Position numbers and translations under genes: made by a program
Assembly: GCA_047602295.1 (NCBI GenBank)
Contig: JASGHP010000001.1
Span: 3,286,001 to 3,350,000, forward strand
Direction: 5' to 3'
DNA length: 64,000 nucleotides
Source of the DNA: JACMLD01 sp047602295
Lineage (GTDB): Bacteria > Bacteroidota > Bacteroidia > Chitinophagales > Chitinophagaceae
Notes under the pieces: generated by a model
Database searches by the model: none
What the model was told of the DNA's origin: nothing
Seen by the model: only the letters and a program-made list of their open reading frames with translations
In this document: positions 51,985 through 60,357 of the stretch, in pieces
Layout: the number at the start of each line of letters is the position of its first letter
Position numbering within the stretch: position 1 is the first letter of the stretch

Positions 51985-52849
51985 ATTGGCTTTTGGGAGG
52001 TGGTTCATAACGCAGTTTTACAGCAGCACTTTTTTCGCTGCTGGATGCAAGCCTTACTTCATATTTTTTTACACCGGCTGTAATTACCAGTAAAGCAGTA
52101 TTGGGTGGTATGCTGCCAAGGTTATCGGCATACATTACCAGCTCGTAGTCTTTGTCGGGAAATGCATTTAAGTTTATAGTGAGAGGCGTAGCTTTCAACA
52201 TCTGGCGGTATAATAGTACCTGGCCATTTAGTAAAACAGTGATGGTGTCATTATCAATCTCTGCATTGTCATAAAAATCCAGCTTTATTTCATTAGAAGG
52301 AACAGTAATCGTCTTTACCAAATCTTTGCTGCGTGGCTGAAGGTTTAGTTTCTTCTGTATGTCACGCAGTTCAGCACTCTGTTGTATATCTATCGGAAAA
52401 TCTGATTTTGAAGTTTTCGTCAATACAATTTTGTAAGAAGGGCAGGTGGTTTCAGAACCAAATTGACGACCCTTGCATTCCCCGCTTAATGTTTCTTCAT
52501 TACCGGCTTTACTCCAGTTAGAATCATATGTTTTTATGCAAGGAACGCAACTGCTGGGCACATGATTGGCTAATACGTCGTTCTCAATAATCACCATTCT
52601 TTTGGTGGTGTTATTATACCTGCCTATGAAATCAAACTTTGCATATGTTGAAGTATCGCGATAGTCATATGCATTGCCGCTAAGCGTATTGGCAGTAACA
52701 ATAAAATTTATTTGCAGCTCAACATTGTATTCAGGAAAACAGCCCCCTGCAGCTTGTAACAGTTTACCCTTCCAGATACCACTTAAATCTTGGGCATTAC
52801 TAGCGGTTATTGATAAAAACAAAAGGGTTAAAAGGTAAAGTTTGCGCAT
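51983..52849 (-). CDS. Secreted protein of unknown function, paralogue of the next gene
   Basis: The 288-residue protein has a signal peptide (cleavage near ITASNAQ) followed by DLSGIWKGKLLQ, a lipocalin-like beta-rich start. A C-terminal beta domain contains EIKLDFYDNAEIDNDTITVLLNGQVL and IPPNTALLVITAGVKKYEVRL. The same two blocks occur in the neighbouring protein at 52920-54086, so they arose by duplication. Six cysteines in the N-terminal half suggest disulfides and a periplasmic or extracellular place. I do not recognise a named family. Confidence 0.8.
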   Translation of the reverse strand: MRKLYLLTLLFLSITASNAQDLSGIWKGKLLQAAGGCFPEYNVELQINFIVTANTLSGNAYDYRDTSTYAKFDFIGRYNNTTKRMVIIENDVLANHVPSSCVPCIKTYDSNWSKAGNEETLSGECKGRQFGSETTCPSYKIVLTKTSKSDFPIDIQQSAELRDIQKKLNLQPRSKDLVKTITVPSNEIKLDFYDNAEIDNDTITVLLNGQVLLYRQMLKATPLTINLNAFPDKDYELVMYADNLGSIPPNTALLVITAGVKKYEVRLASSSEKSAAVKLRYEPPPKSQ

Positions 52850-52919
52850 GCTTAAAAATAAAAAAACAAATTATCATTTAGCCATCAAAGCGATTGCTTA
52901 AATAGGATGAACGGTTGAT

Positions 52920-54086
52920 CTATTTGGGTTTATCGTACTTAAATATCACCATGGCATTCTTTTGTTCGGTAGAGGTAATGCGCACTTCGTATTGTTTGTC
53001 GCCTGCTTTTACTACCATCAAAGATGTGTTTGGTGGAATATCGCCAAGATTGTCTGCAACCATTATCAACTCGTGGTAAGCATTGTCTTCGTCCAATTTT
53101 ACTTTTACGGTAATGGCATTTGTGGTAAGCATTTGATGAGCTACTACCAGCTTTTTGTCAAGGTATACAGAGATGGTATCGTGGTCTATAGTTCCATTGT
53201 CGTAAATGTTGATAGTAATTTCCGGAACATTAACATTAATTGTTTGCACCAGTTCATTCTCCCTGTTTTTTAAAACAAGCGGAGTGAAACTGGCATCCTT
53301 CATTTTTATATCGTGCTCTTTCTTTTCTGTAGCTACAATTTCTGGCGCCAGGGCAACTGGTTTTATTTCCTTGGTAGTTTTAGCTGTACTGGTATTGTTG
53401 GCAGCAGGTTTTTTTACGCCAGTAGTTTTTGCTACCGGCCTATTGGTTGTAGTTGTGTTATTGGTGATAACAGGCTTTTTTACTGCTGGATTATTTTTAG
53501 CTACAGCATTTGCCTCAGTTTTTTTAACAGGGGCTGTTTTTACAGAATCTTTTGCAACAGGTTTATTATTGGCAAGCGCATTCTTTTTTTCTTTTTCACG
53601 CTTTGCCAGGAAAGGCTCTTTGTAAAAATCTGAAGTAACTACTTTGCGCAGGTATACAGTGCCACGCCCGCAAAAAGAAGAATCTGATTCTTTGTAACTG
53701 CTATACTTGCCTTCTAAAAATTCTTCGTCACCATTTTTTGTGTATTGCATCCAGCAAATCATCCAGCAGGCATAACTGCTTGAAGCCATTTTCAGTTCCA
53801 GCAGCTTTAGCTCCTGCAGCATTACTTTTCCGGTCTTGATATTGATAGTGCCATTGCTGGCTGCCTTTCCATAAAATTCTGTTCGTTTATAAGAGTAGGT
53901 AACGCCGTTGAATGCTTTCCCCTGCTGATCAATTTGTACTTCATATTTGTACCTGTCTTCCAGGTTGAACATGTCCATCATTTTAGCATCCGACGACACA
54001 AAGCTTCCGCGCCAGATACCCGTAAGATCTTGTGCAAATGCGGGTACCGTAAATAAAATAACAAATAGGGTTAAAAATCCTCTCAT
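52920..54086 (-). CDS. Secreted protein of unknown function with Lys/Thr/Ala-rich linker
   Basis: The 388-residue protein has a signal peptide (cleavage near VPAFAQ), then DLTGIWRGSFVS as in its paralogue. A low-complexity linker rich in Lys, Thr, Ala, Asn and Pro follows (about residues 175-250). The C-terminal domain contains EITINIYDNGTIDHDTISVYLDKKLV and IPPNTSLMVVKAGDKQYEVRI. The linker is absent from the paralogue and explains the extra 100 residues. It lies 70 bases upstream of the paralogue on the same strand. The repeated C-terminal domain may be a binding module; no activity is known. Confidence 0.8.
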   Translation of the reverse strand: MRGFLTLFVILFTVPAFAQDLTGIWRGSFVSSDAKMMDMFNLEDRYKYEVQIDQQGKAFNGVTYSYKRTEFYGKAASNGTINIKTGKVMLQELKLLELKMASSSYACWMICWMQYTKNGDEEFLEGKYSSYKESDSSFCGRGTVYLRKVVTSDFYKEPFLAKREKEKKNALANNKPVAKDSVKTAPVKKTEANAVAKNNPAVKKPVITNNTTTTNRPVAKTTGVKKPAANNTSTAKTTKEIKPVALAPEIVATEKKEHDIKMKDASFTPLVLKNRENELVQTINVNVPEITINIYDNGTIDHDTISVYLDKKLVVAHQMLTTNAITVKVKLDEDNAYHELIMVADNLGDIPPNTSLMVVKAGDKQYEVRITSTEQKNAMVIFKYDKPK

Positions 54087-54148
54087 GGCTCCAAATTACA
54101 AATTCATTGCTCAAAAAAATCATTTGCAATTTCATTGAAAACAAAAGC

Positions 54149-54176
54149 TTTGTCTGCCAAGACTTCGTTAAATTTG
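54149..54176 (+). promoter_or_regulatory. Probable thrS promoter
   Basis: TTTG (54149-54152) and TAAATTTG (54169-54176) are 16 bp apart, one less than usual. Transcripts would carry a leader of about 125 nt containing the inverted octamer arrays. Confidence 0.5.
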
Positions 54177-54188
54177 CCGTCCTGAAAA

Positions 54189-54284
54189 GATTGCTGATTT
54201 TGAGATTTTGTGATTTGAGAATTAGTCTTTGTGCAAGTTTCTTCAACAATCACAAAATCGCTCAATACTGCAATCAGAAATAAT
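54189..54284 (+). repeat. Inverted octamer arrays in the thrS leader
   Basis: The left side (54189-54227) is a run of GATTTTGN-type 8-bp units and the right side (54245-54284) of the inverse type NNCAATCN. GATTTTGTGATT at 54204-54215 is perfectly inverted at 54248-54259. The RNA could form a long hairpin before the thrS start. Confidence 0.6.
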
Positions 54285-54306
54285 CAGTGGATTAATAAAA
54301 TACCAG

Positions 54307-56241
54307 ATGATAAAAATCACACTTCCGGACGGAGCCGTAAAAGAATTTGAAAAAGGCACATCAGCTTTGCAGGTGGCAAAATCCATCAGCGAAGGACTGG
54401 CAAGAAAAGTATTGGCAGCACAAGTAAACGGGCAGGTATGGGATGCAACGCGACCTATTAATGAAGATGCTTCACTTAAATTATTGACCTGGGATGATAA
54501 AGATGGCAAATCAACTTTCTGGCATTCTTCAGCGCACTTAATGGCCGAAGCAGTGGAAAGCATGTTTCCCGGTGTAAAATTCTGGGTTGGCCCACCATTA
54601 GATAATGGCTACTATTACGATATGGACTTGGGTGATCGGAAACTGACCGAAGAAGATTTGCGCAAGCTGGAAGTAAAGATGAATGAGCTTGCAAAACAGG
54701 ATAACAAATATGAAAGGAAAGAAATTTCCAAAGCTGATGCTGTAAAATATTTTACAGAGAAAGGCGATGAATACAAGCTCGATTTGCTGAGTAACCTCAA
54801 CGATGGAGGTATCACCTTTTACACCCAGGGAAACTTTACAGATCTATGCCGTGGGCCACATATTCCTTCAACGGGTGCTATTAAAGCCATTAAGCTAACT
54901 AATATTTCCGCTGCCTATTGGAAGGGTGATGAAAAAAACAAAGCGCTTACACGTGTGTATGGTATTACATTCCCTTCTAAAAAAGAACTGGATGAATACC
55001 TGCTGATGCTGGAAGAAGCCAAGAAAAGAGATCACCGCAAGTTGGGCAAAGAGTTAGGCATTTATACCATGGATGATGATGTTGGCCAGGGTTTGATTAT
55101 GTGGATGCCCAACGGTACTATCATAATTGAAGAGTTGGAAAAACTGGCAAAGGAAACGGAAAGCGCTGGTGGCTATAAAAGGGTAGTAACGCCCCATATT
55201 GCCAAGGAGAGCATGTACATTACCAGTGGACACCTTCCATACTATGCAGATAGTATGTATCCGCCAATGGAACTGGATGGAGAGAAGTACTACCTGAAGT
55301 CAATGAACTGTCCGCATCACCATAAAATATTTGCGGCAGAACCGAAGAGCTATCGCGATCTTCCTTATCGTATTGCCGAATACGGTACTGTTTACCGTTA
55401 TGAGCAAAGTGGTGAATTGTTTGGCCTGATGCGTGTGCGGGCATTGCATATGAACGATGCGCATATCTATTGCACAAAAGATCAATTTGCCGAAGAGTTC
55501 CGTGCAGTAAATGATATGTACCAGAAGTATTTTAAGATTTTTGGTATTGATAAATATGTGATGCGCCTCAGTCTTCATTCTCCAGACAAACTGGGAAAAA
55601 AATATGTAAACGAGCCAGAGTTATGGAAACAAACAGAAGAGATGGTTCGCCAGGTATTGATAGAATCAAAAATTCCTTATGTAGAGGTGCAGGATGAAGC
55701 TGCTTTTTACGGACCAAAAATTGATGTTCAGATTTACAGTGTAATCGGCCGTGAATTTACTTTGGCTACCAACCAGGTAGATTTCTCGCAAGGCAGAAGC
55801 TTTAAGTTGGAATATACCAACCAGGACAATCATGCTGAAACACCATTAATCATTCACCGGGCACCTTTGGGCACGCATGAACGGTTTATTGGATTTTTGC
55901 TGGAACATTATGCAGGAAAATTGCCGGTATGGTTAGCTCCTTTGCAAGTGAAGATTTTGCCTATCAGCGACAAATTTTTACCCTACGCACAAAGTCTTTC
56001 TGAAAAGCTGAAAAAATCAGATATTCGTGTGGAAGTTGATGACAGAAACGAAAAGATAGGCAAGAAAATACGTGATACAGAGCTGATGAAAGTGCCTTAT
56101 ATGCTGGTAGTGGGAGAGAAGGAAATGAATGATAACACAGTAGCCATCCGCAGACAAGGTAAGGGCGATGCAGGCATTAAACCAATAGATGAATTTGTTG
56201 CTGAAATAAGCACAGAGATAAAAGAAAGAAAAGGGGAATAA
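54307..56241 (+). CDS. thrS: Threonyl-tRNA synthetase
   Basis: From the ATG at 54307 the protein has 644 residues, the usual length. It contains an N-terminal TGS domain (ITLPDGAVKEFEKGTSALQVA), the editing domain with HSSAHLMAEAV, and the class II catalytic core. The core has GHLPYYADSMYPPM, the zinc-binding MNCPHHHKIF and RVRALHMNDAHIYC; PLIIHRAPLGTHERFIGFLLEHYAGKLP then leads into the anticodon-binding domain. The frame open from 54229 begins inside the leader hairpin region and is not supported. It is first in a thrS-infC-rpmI-rplT series. No T-box was seen. Confidence 0.97.
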   Translation: MIKITLPDGAVKEFEKGTSALQVAKSISEGLARKVLAAQVNGQVWDATRPINEDASLKLLTWDDKDGKSTFWHSSAHLMAEAVESMFPGVKFWVGPPLDNGYYYDMDLGDRKLTEEDLRKLEVKMNELAKQDNKYERKEISKADAVKYFTEKGDEYKLDLLSNLNDGGITFYTQGNFTDLCRGPHIPSTGAIKAIKLTNISAAYWKGDEKNKALTRVYGITFPSKKELDEYLLMLEEAKKRDHRKLGKELGIYTMDDDVGQGLIMWMPNGTIIIEELEKLAKETESAGGYKRVVTPHIAKESMYITSGHLPYYADSMYPPMELDGEKYYLKSMNCPHHHKIFAAEPKSYRDLPYRIAEYGTVYRYEQSGELFGLMRVRALHMNDAHIYCTKDQFAEEFRAVNDMYQKYFKIFGIDKYVMRLSLHSPDKLGKKYVNEPELWKQTEEMVRQVLIESKIPYVEVQDEAAFYGPKIDVQIYSVIGREFTLATNQVDFSQGRSFKLEYTNQDNHAETPLIIHRAPLGTHERFIGFLLEHYAGKLPVWLAPLQVKILPISDKFLPYAQSLSEKLKKSDIRVEVDDRNEKIGKKIRDTELMKVPYMLVVGEKEMNDNTVAIRRQGKGDAGIKPIDEFVAEISTEIKERKGE

Positions 56242-56374
56242 TTTTTGCAACGCTAGTGAACACGAATGACACGAATAGGTGCGAATAAACGCTAATAATA
56301 AAATTGGCGTAAGGGTTCAAATAAATTAGTAACTTAACTTATAAAAATAACGTCAAATTCTTCGGGACAAGGCC

Positions 56375-56402
56375 TACAGCTTAAAACTAACAGCTCGCAA
56401 CT
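56375..56402 (+). repeat. Four-unit heptamer array (NNNARCT) before infC
   Basis: The units TACAGCT, TAAAACT, AACAGCT and CGCAACT lie 32 bases before the infC ATG. A looser run of (N)ACACGAAT-like units follows the thrS stop (about 56257-56292). Confidence 0.5.
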
Positions 56403-56434
56403 TTCTCCCGGTATTTTTAAACTAAAACATATAA

Positions 56435-57103
56435 ATGGCATTTCCACCAAGGCCCCCGAGGGGCGCTTTCAATCCAAGGTTCAGAAAAGAACAACAACAA
56501 GAACACCGCACCAACCACATGATACGCGTGCCACAGGTACGTTTGGTGGGCGATAATGTAGAAGTAGGTATCTACAGCATACAGGAAGCTTTGCGCATGG
56601 CGCAGGATCAGCAGCTAGACCTGGTTGAAATTTCTCCACAAGCAGATCCGCCGGTTTGTAAAATAATAGACTATAATAAGTTTTTATACGAGAAGAAGAA
56701 GAAGGAAAAAGAGATGAAAGCGAACAGCAAAGTCTCTGAGGTAAAAGAAATTCGCTTTACGCCCAATACAGACGATCACGATTTTGATTTTAAAGCAAAG
56801 CATGCTGAAAGCTTTTTGAAAGATGGCAACAAGGTTAAAGCTTATGTGCAGTTTAAGGGTCGTGCTATCCAGTTTAAAGAACGTGGTGAGCTTTTGATTC
56901 TAAAGTTTGCAGAGCGTCTGGCAGAGTTTGGCGTGCTGGAAAGTCTTCCTAAAATGGAAGGAAAACGTATGCTGGCTATCTGGGCACCCAAAAGCCAGAA
57001 GAAAAAAGGTGACAAACCTGCTGGCGGTGGCAAAGAAAATGCACCTAAGCCACCAAAACCGGAAGCTGTACCACAGGCTAACGCAGCGCCAAAACCAGAG
57101 TAA
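56435..57103 (+). CDS. infC: Translation initiation factor IF-3
   Basis: The 222-residue protein has the IF-3 N-domain (HMIRVPQVRLVGDNVEVGIYSIQEAL, then LDLVEISPQADPPVCKIIDY), the basic linker (KKKKEKEMKA) and the C-domain (EIRFTPNTDDHDFDFKAKHAESFL). A Lys/Pro-rich tail of about 35 residues follows. IF-3 discriminates initiator tRNA and starts on the 30S subunit. The N-terminal extension before HMIRV and the C-terminal tail are longer than in E. coli; both are common in Bacteroidota. The start is a standard ATG, unlike the AUU of E. coli infC. A terminator follows, so rpmI is expressed separately. Confidence 0.97.
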   Translation: MAFPPRPPRGAFNPRFRKEQQQEHRTNHMIRVPQVRLVGDNVEVGIYSIQEALRMAQDQQLDLVEISPQADPPVCKIIDYNKFLYEKKKKEKEMKANSKVSEVKEIRFTPNTDDHDFDFKAKHAESFLKDGNKVKAYVQFKGRAIQFKERGELLILKFAERLAEFGVLESLPKMEGKRMLAIWAPKSQKKKGDKPAGGGKENAPKPPKPEAVPQANAAPKPE

Positions 57104-57130
57104 GGCAGACTACAATAACATTTGGATTAA

Positions 57131-57160
57131 TAAAACAGCGGCAAAATTGTCGCTGTTTTA
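57131..57160 (+). terminator. Terminator after infC
   Basis: TAAAACAGCG (57131-57140) pairs with CGCTGTTTTA (57151-57160) around a 10-nt loop. The T tract is short (four Ts within the stem), so termination may be partial. Confidence 0.7.
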
Positions 57161-57422
57161 TATTTGCATAAAATCTAGAATATATTTAAAATCAATAAGT
57201 TAATATTTTTTTAGGCCTTGACTATTTAATTGAAACTATTCGCCTAAATGCAATTAACTATAAAAATGCAAGTGGCACAGAAGCCATAGCTGCCCCAATG
57301 CTGAAAAGTTGAACTGAGCGTAGCAACGATGCTCAAACAGTTTTATACAGCTGGTTCAATAAAATCTTATTCAATTTAAGCGCTGTAATTAGCTGAGGCT
57401 TTTCTCAAAAATGCTGATTTTC
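57161..57422. other. Noncoding spacer between infC and rpmI with a compact folded element
   Basis: No frame of coding quality is seen. Within it TTGAAC (57309-57314) pairs with GTTCAA (57354-57359), enclosing a hairpin TGAGC/GCTCA (57315-57319 with 57331-57335) and a second short CAG/CTG hairpin. This three-stem element of about 51 nt may be a dispersed palindrome or a small RNA. Confidence 0.4.
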
Positions 57423-57454
57423 TTGTGTTTTTCTACTATAAAACCCTACCTTTG
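57423..57454 (+). promoter_or_regulatory. Promoter of rpmI-rplT
   Basis: TTG (57423-57425) and TACCTTTG (57447-57454) are 21 bp apart, a full match to the -33/-7 consensus. The leader to the rpmI ATG is about 115 nt and includes the hairpin TTCGC-CTGT-GCGAA (57526-57539), a possible site of autogenous L20 or L35 control. Confidence 0.7.
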
Positions 57455-57575
57455 CAGCCCATTAAAAGCCTGTAGGATTGGCTTACCCAAAATCTTACAT
57501 ATTGCCCAAACGGCCCCATAAGTGTTTCGCCTGTGCGAAGCCGCCAGCAGGGTAACATTTAAAACCGCATGTAAA

Positions 57576-57773
57576 ATGCCAAAGGTTAAAACAAACTCAA
57601 GTGCCAAAAAGCGTTTCAAAGTAACGGGCACAGGAGAAATTACTTTTCAAAAAGCGTTCAAACGCCACATCCTCACAAAAAAATCAACTAAACGCAAAAG
57701 GGCTATGAGAATTAAAGGCACTGTAAGTCCTGCTAATTCTTATTTCGTAAAACGCCTGTTGAGGTTGAAGTAA
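57576..57773 (+). CDS. rpmI: 50S ribosomal protein L35
   Basis: The 65-residue basic protein starts MPKVKTNSSAKKRFKVTGTG and contains KRHILTKKSTKRKRAMR, the L35 signature. The ATG at 57576 is chosen because L35 always begins MPKxKT; the open frame extends upstream to 57522 in the leader but is not used. It is followed 45 bases later by rplT. L35 sits in the large subunit and is co-regulated with L20 in many bacteria. Confidence 0.97.
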   Translation: MPKVKTNSSAKKRFKVTGTGEITFQKAFKRHILTKKSTKRKRAMRIKGTVSPANSYFVKRLLRLK

Positions 57774-57818
57774 TCTTCCTCCTGATTTTTATCTTTTTAC
57801 TTTTAAACTAATTTAGAT

Positions 57819-58163
57819 ATGCCACGTTCAGTAAACGCTGCTGCTTCTAAAGCCCGCAGAAAAAAAATATTAAAACAAGCCAAAGGCTTTTATGGTAAAC
57901 GTAAAAACGTTTATACCGTTGCTAAGAATATTGTAGAAAAAGGTATGACTTACAGTTATGTAGGTCGTAAACTGAAAAAAAGAGAATACCGCCGTCTGTG
58001 GATTGCGCGTATTAACGCTGCAGTAAGAGCAGAAGGATTGACTTATTCTGTTTTCATCAACAAATTGAATGAAAAAGGAATTGAACTTGACCGCAAAGTA
58101 TTAGCAGATTTAGCAATGAACAACCCTGAGACATTTAAGGGATTGGTTGCTTCAGTTAAATAA
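57819..58163 (+). CDS. rplT: 50S ribosomal protein L20
   Basis: The 114-residue protein begins MPRSVNAAASKARRKKILKQ and has GFYGKRKNVYTVAKNIVEK and YVGRKLKKREYRRLWIARIN, the L20 signature. It binds 23S rRNA early in assembly and in other bacteria represses its own operon through a leader that mimics rRNA. It ends before a strong terminator. Confidence 0.98.
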   Translation: MPRSVNAAASKARRKKILKQAKGFYGKRKNVYTVAKNIVEKGMTYSYVGRKLKKREYRRLWIARINAAVRAEGLTYSVFINKLNEKGIELDRKVLADLAMNNPETFKGLVASVK

Positions 58164-58190
58164 ATCATTCGCTATAGAATTTAAATAAAG

Positions 58191-58220
58191 AACCGTCACG
58201 CATTTACGTGACGGTTTTTT
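58191..58220 (+). terminator. Terminator after rplT
   Basis: AACCGTCACG (58191-58200) pairs with CGTGACGGTT (58207-58216) around a 6-nt loop and continues into a run of six Ts. Confidence 0.92.
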
Positions 58221-58266
58221 ATTTATACCAGAAAAAAACTGTGCTTTTCAATAGATAAATGTTTTG

Positions 58267-58995
58267 CTAGCTATTGCCAATCAGGTTGAACTCAACTCTT
58301 CTGTTAGAATGTCTTCCGGCTTCTGTTTTATTATTTGATATTGGCAGGTCTGCTCCAAAAGATGCGATTGTAATTTTCTCTGCTGGCAAACCTTTGCTTA
58401 CTAGTGTTCTCTTGAGGCTCAATGCTCTTTTCAAACCCAATTTTACATTATTGTATTTGCTGCCCCGGTTGTCTGTAAAACCCAGTATAACAATGCGGCT
58501 CCAGGTTTCAGGTGCATTAATGCATTGCTGTGTAATACTGTCAAGCTTTTTTAAACCATTTTGATTTTCTAGGCGGGATGAATTTTTTGAGAAATGAAAT
58601 TCCTGCATTTCAGTAATACCACCCAGATATTTTATGATGCTGTCATTTTTCTTATTGTTTTGCTTCAGAAAATCATGCTGTTCTTTAGACAGCGTTACTG
58701 ATTTGATTTGAGGGGAAAGTGGCTTTGTGGCATGTGTAAAAATATCGTCTGTTTTATTTTTTGCAACCGCATTGTTATACTGTTCTGCTGGTTTTATGTT
58801 CTTGACAGTAGTTGCTAATGCAGAGGGATTTTTAATTTCTGCATATCCTTTTGCGCTAACGGAATTAAAATAGGCTAGCAATTGCATTAAACAGATTACA
58901 ACGAATATTACAATTCCGCCAGACAGTAATAAAAAAAAAGCTTTTGCAGTGCTGATGAAATTAGAATAAGCAGGAGGATTGCTAATTGACTTCAT
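58267..58995 (-). CDS. OmpA-family peptidoglycan-binding protein with N-terminal membrane anchor
   Basis: The 242-residue protein has one membrane helix (about residues 18-40, FFLLLSGGIVIFVVICLMQL) and a variable periplasmic linker. A C-terminal OmpA-like domain (about 130-238) has IVILGFTDNRGSKYNNVKLGLKRALSLKRTLVSKG and a final GRHSNRRVEFNL, where Asp and Arg contact diaminopimelate. The uncleaved anchor would hold it in the inner membrane rather than in the outer membrane. It is monocistronic and convergent with rplT. Confidence 0.88.
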   Translation of the reverse strand: MKSISNPPAYSNFISTAKAFFLLLSGGIVIFVVICLMQLLAYFNSVSAKGYAEIKNPSALATTVKNIKPAEQYNNAVAKNKTDDIFTHATKPLSPQIKSVTLSKEQHDFLKQNNKKNDSIIKYLGGITEMQEFHFSKNSSRLENQNGLKKLDSITQQCINAPETWSRIVILGFTDNRGSKYNNVKLGLKRALSLKRTLVSKGLPAEKITIASFGADLPISNNKTEAGRHSNRRVEFNLIGNS

Positions 58996-59259
58996 GGGTA
59001 TATCTTTTGGGGTTATTGTTCAAAGGTTTGGATACTATTAAAGCATTACAAAGCGTAGCGCACAATTGCTTTGCTAAACGCTGTGGATGCAGATTTTGCA
59101 TCACAGACAGAAATTGCTATTGAAAGTAAACGGGAGCGATAATATTTTGGTATTATTAAAAGTAGCAAGTGGTTTAAAATACCATTTACCACTTAGGCGC
59201 ATTTTATTTATGCTACTAAAGTTTTGAGAGCCACAATAAATTCAACTGTGAAAATAAAA

Positions 59260-59300
59260 ATCCGCAATTGCTTATCATGAACGATTGCGCAATTGCGGAT
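59260..59300 (-). terminator. Terminator after the ROK kinase gene
   Basis: ATCCGCAATTGC (59260-59271) and GCAATTGCGGAT (59289-59300) pair perfectly over 12 bp around a 17-nt loop. On the minus strand the stem runs into TTTTATTTT. Confidence 0.8.
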
Positions 59301-59323
59301 AGTGAAATAAATATGAGAAGCAG

Positions 59324-60310
59324 TTAGCTTAGATGATGCCCTTTCATTTCCCAGGCAAGTGCACTGGCGCCTAGTATTGCTGCGTCAGATTCTTTAAGAT
59401 GACTGATAAGAATTTTTACTTTATTTTGGAATATCTGTATCAGGTTTGCCTCCATGTGTTCACGTGTAGGCTTTAAAATAAGATCTCCTGCTTTGGTAAG
59501 ACCACCAAACAATACAATAGCTTCCGGGCTGGTAGCCATTACTGCATTGGCCATTGCAATACCAAGTATGCGGCCGGTAAACTCATAAATTTCTTTGGCC
59601 AGTTTATCGCCTTTGATGGCGGCTTCATACACTTTTTTTGAGTCCATTTCTGCTGCAGCAACATCGCGCAGCAAACTTGGCTCATTAGTTTTTTCTAAAA
59701 ACTCTAATGCTGTATAACGTACACCCGTAGCCGAAGCGTAGCTTTCCAGCGAACCTAATTTGCCGGTGCCCTGGTGCAAACGTCCGTCTGGTATAATAAT
59801 AGTATGACCTAGCTCTCCTGCAAAGCCATCATGGCCATAAATAAGTTCTCCGTTTGCCACAATGCCACTTCCAACACCCGTGCCCAGTGTTATCATAATG
59901 AAATCCTTCATGCCTTTTGCAGCGCCATAAGTCATTTCTCCAATAGCGGCAGCATTAGCATCATTGGTAAGTGTGGTTGGCAGTTTAAATTTATCCTCCA
60001 ACAATTTTGCGAGCGGAATGATGCCTTTCCAGGGAAGGTTAGGAGCGTATTCTATGGTGCCTGTGTAGTAATTGCCATTAGGTGCACCAACACCAATACC
60101 TTTAATGCGGCCAGTGCCACCTGCTTTCTGAATCAGTACATCAAGCGCATCATAGAGTTCATCTATAAAACTTTCTACGGTTGCATGTTTCTTAGTCGAT
60201 ATTTCGCTTGAAAAAAGCACGTTACCATCCCGGTCAACAATGCCAAACTTTGTACCTGTACCACCAATGTCTATCCCTATTACCAGTTGTTGTAACGAAG
60301 TTGAAGCCAT
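59324..60310 (-). CDS. ROK-family sugar kinase (probable glucokinase)
   Basis: The 328-residue protein has the ATP-binding motif VIGIDIGGTGTKFGIVD at its N-terminus, TNDANAAAIGEMTYGAAKG, ITLGTGVGSGIVANG and FAGELGHTII, the substrate site including the catalytic Asp in TNDANAA. The usual ROK zinc motif CxCGxxGCxE is replaced by QGTGKLGSLE, with no cysteine. The missing zinc ligands are unusual for the family. It is encoded 47 bases after the MFS sugar transporter gene, so uptake and phosphorylation of glucose or a related hexose form one unit. Confidence 0.9.
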   Translation of the reverse strand: MASTSLQQLVIGIDIGGTGTKFGIVDRDGNVLFSSEISTKKHATVESFIDELYDALDVLIQKAGGTGRIKGIGVGAPNGNYYTGTIEYAPNLPWKGIIPLAKLLEDKFKLPTTLTNDANAAAIGEMTYGAAKGMKDFIMITLGTGVGSGIVANGELIYGHDGFAGELGHTIIIPDGRLHQGTGKLGSLESYASATGVRYTALEFLEKTNEPSLLRDVAAAEMDSKKVYEAAIKGDKLAKEIYEFTGRILGIAMANAVMATSPEAIVLFGGLTKAGDLILKPTREHMEANLIQIFQNKVKILISHLKESDAAILGASALAWEMKGHHLS

Positions 60311-60357
60311 GATTTAATCTCTTTCTTAATATTTATATTGAATTCAAATGATTGTGA

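Noticed and set aside
53206..53633. Hydrophobic plus-strand frames opposite the linker of the 388-residue secreted protein
   Set aside because: Antisense of a Lys/Thr/Ala-rich linker yields an apparent Phe/Val/Leu-rich membrane protein; an artefact.
54189..54306. T-box riboswitch before thrS
   Set aside because: No T-box core or specifier loop was recognised, and the pairing is explained by short-period arrays like those elsewhere.
57522..57575. Upstream start for rpmI
   Set aside because: L35 begins MPKxKT, and the extension is the structured leader read as protein.
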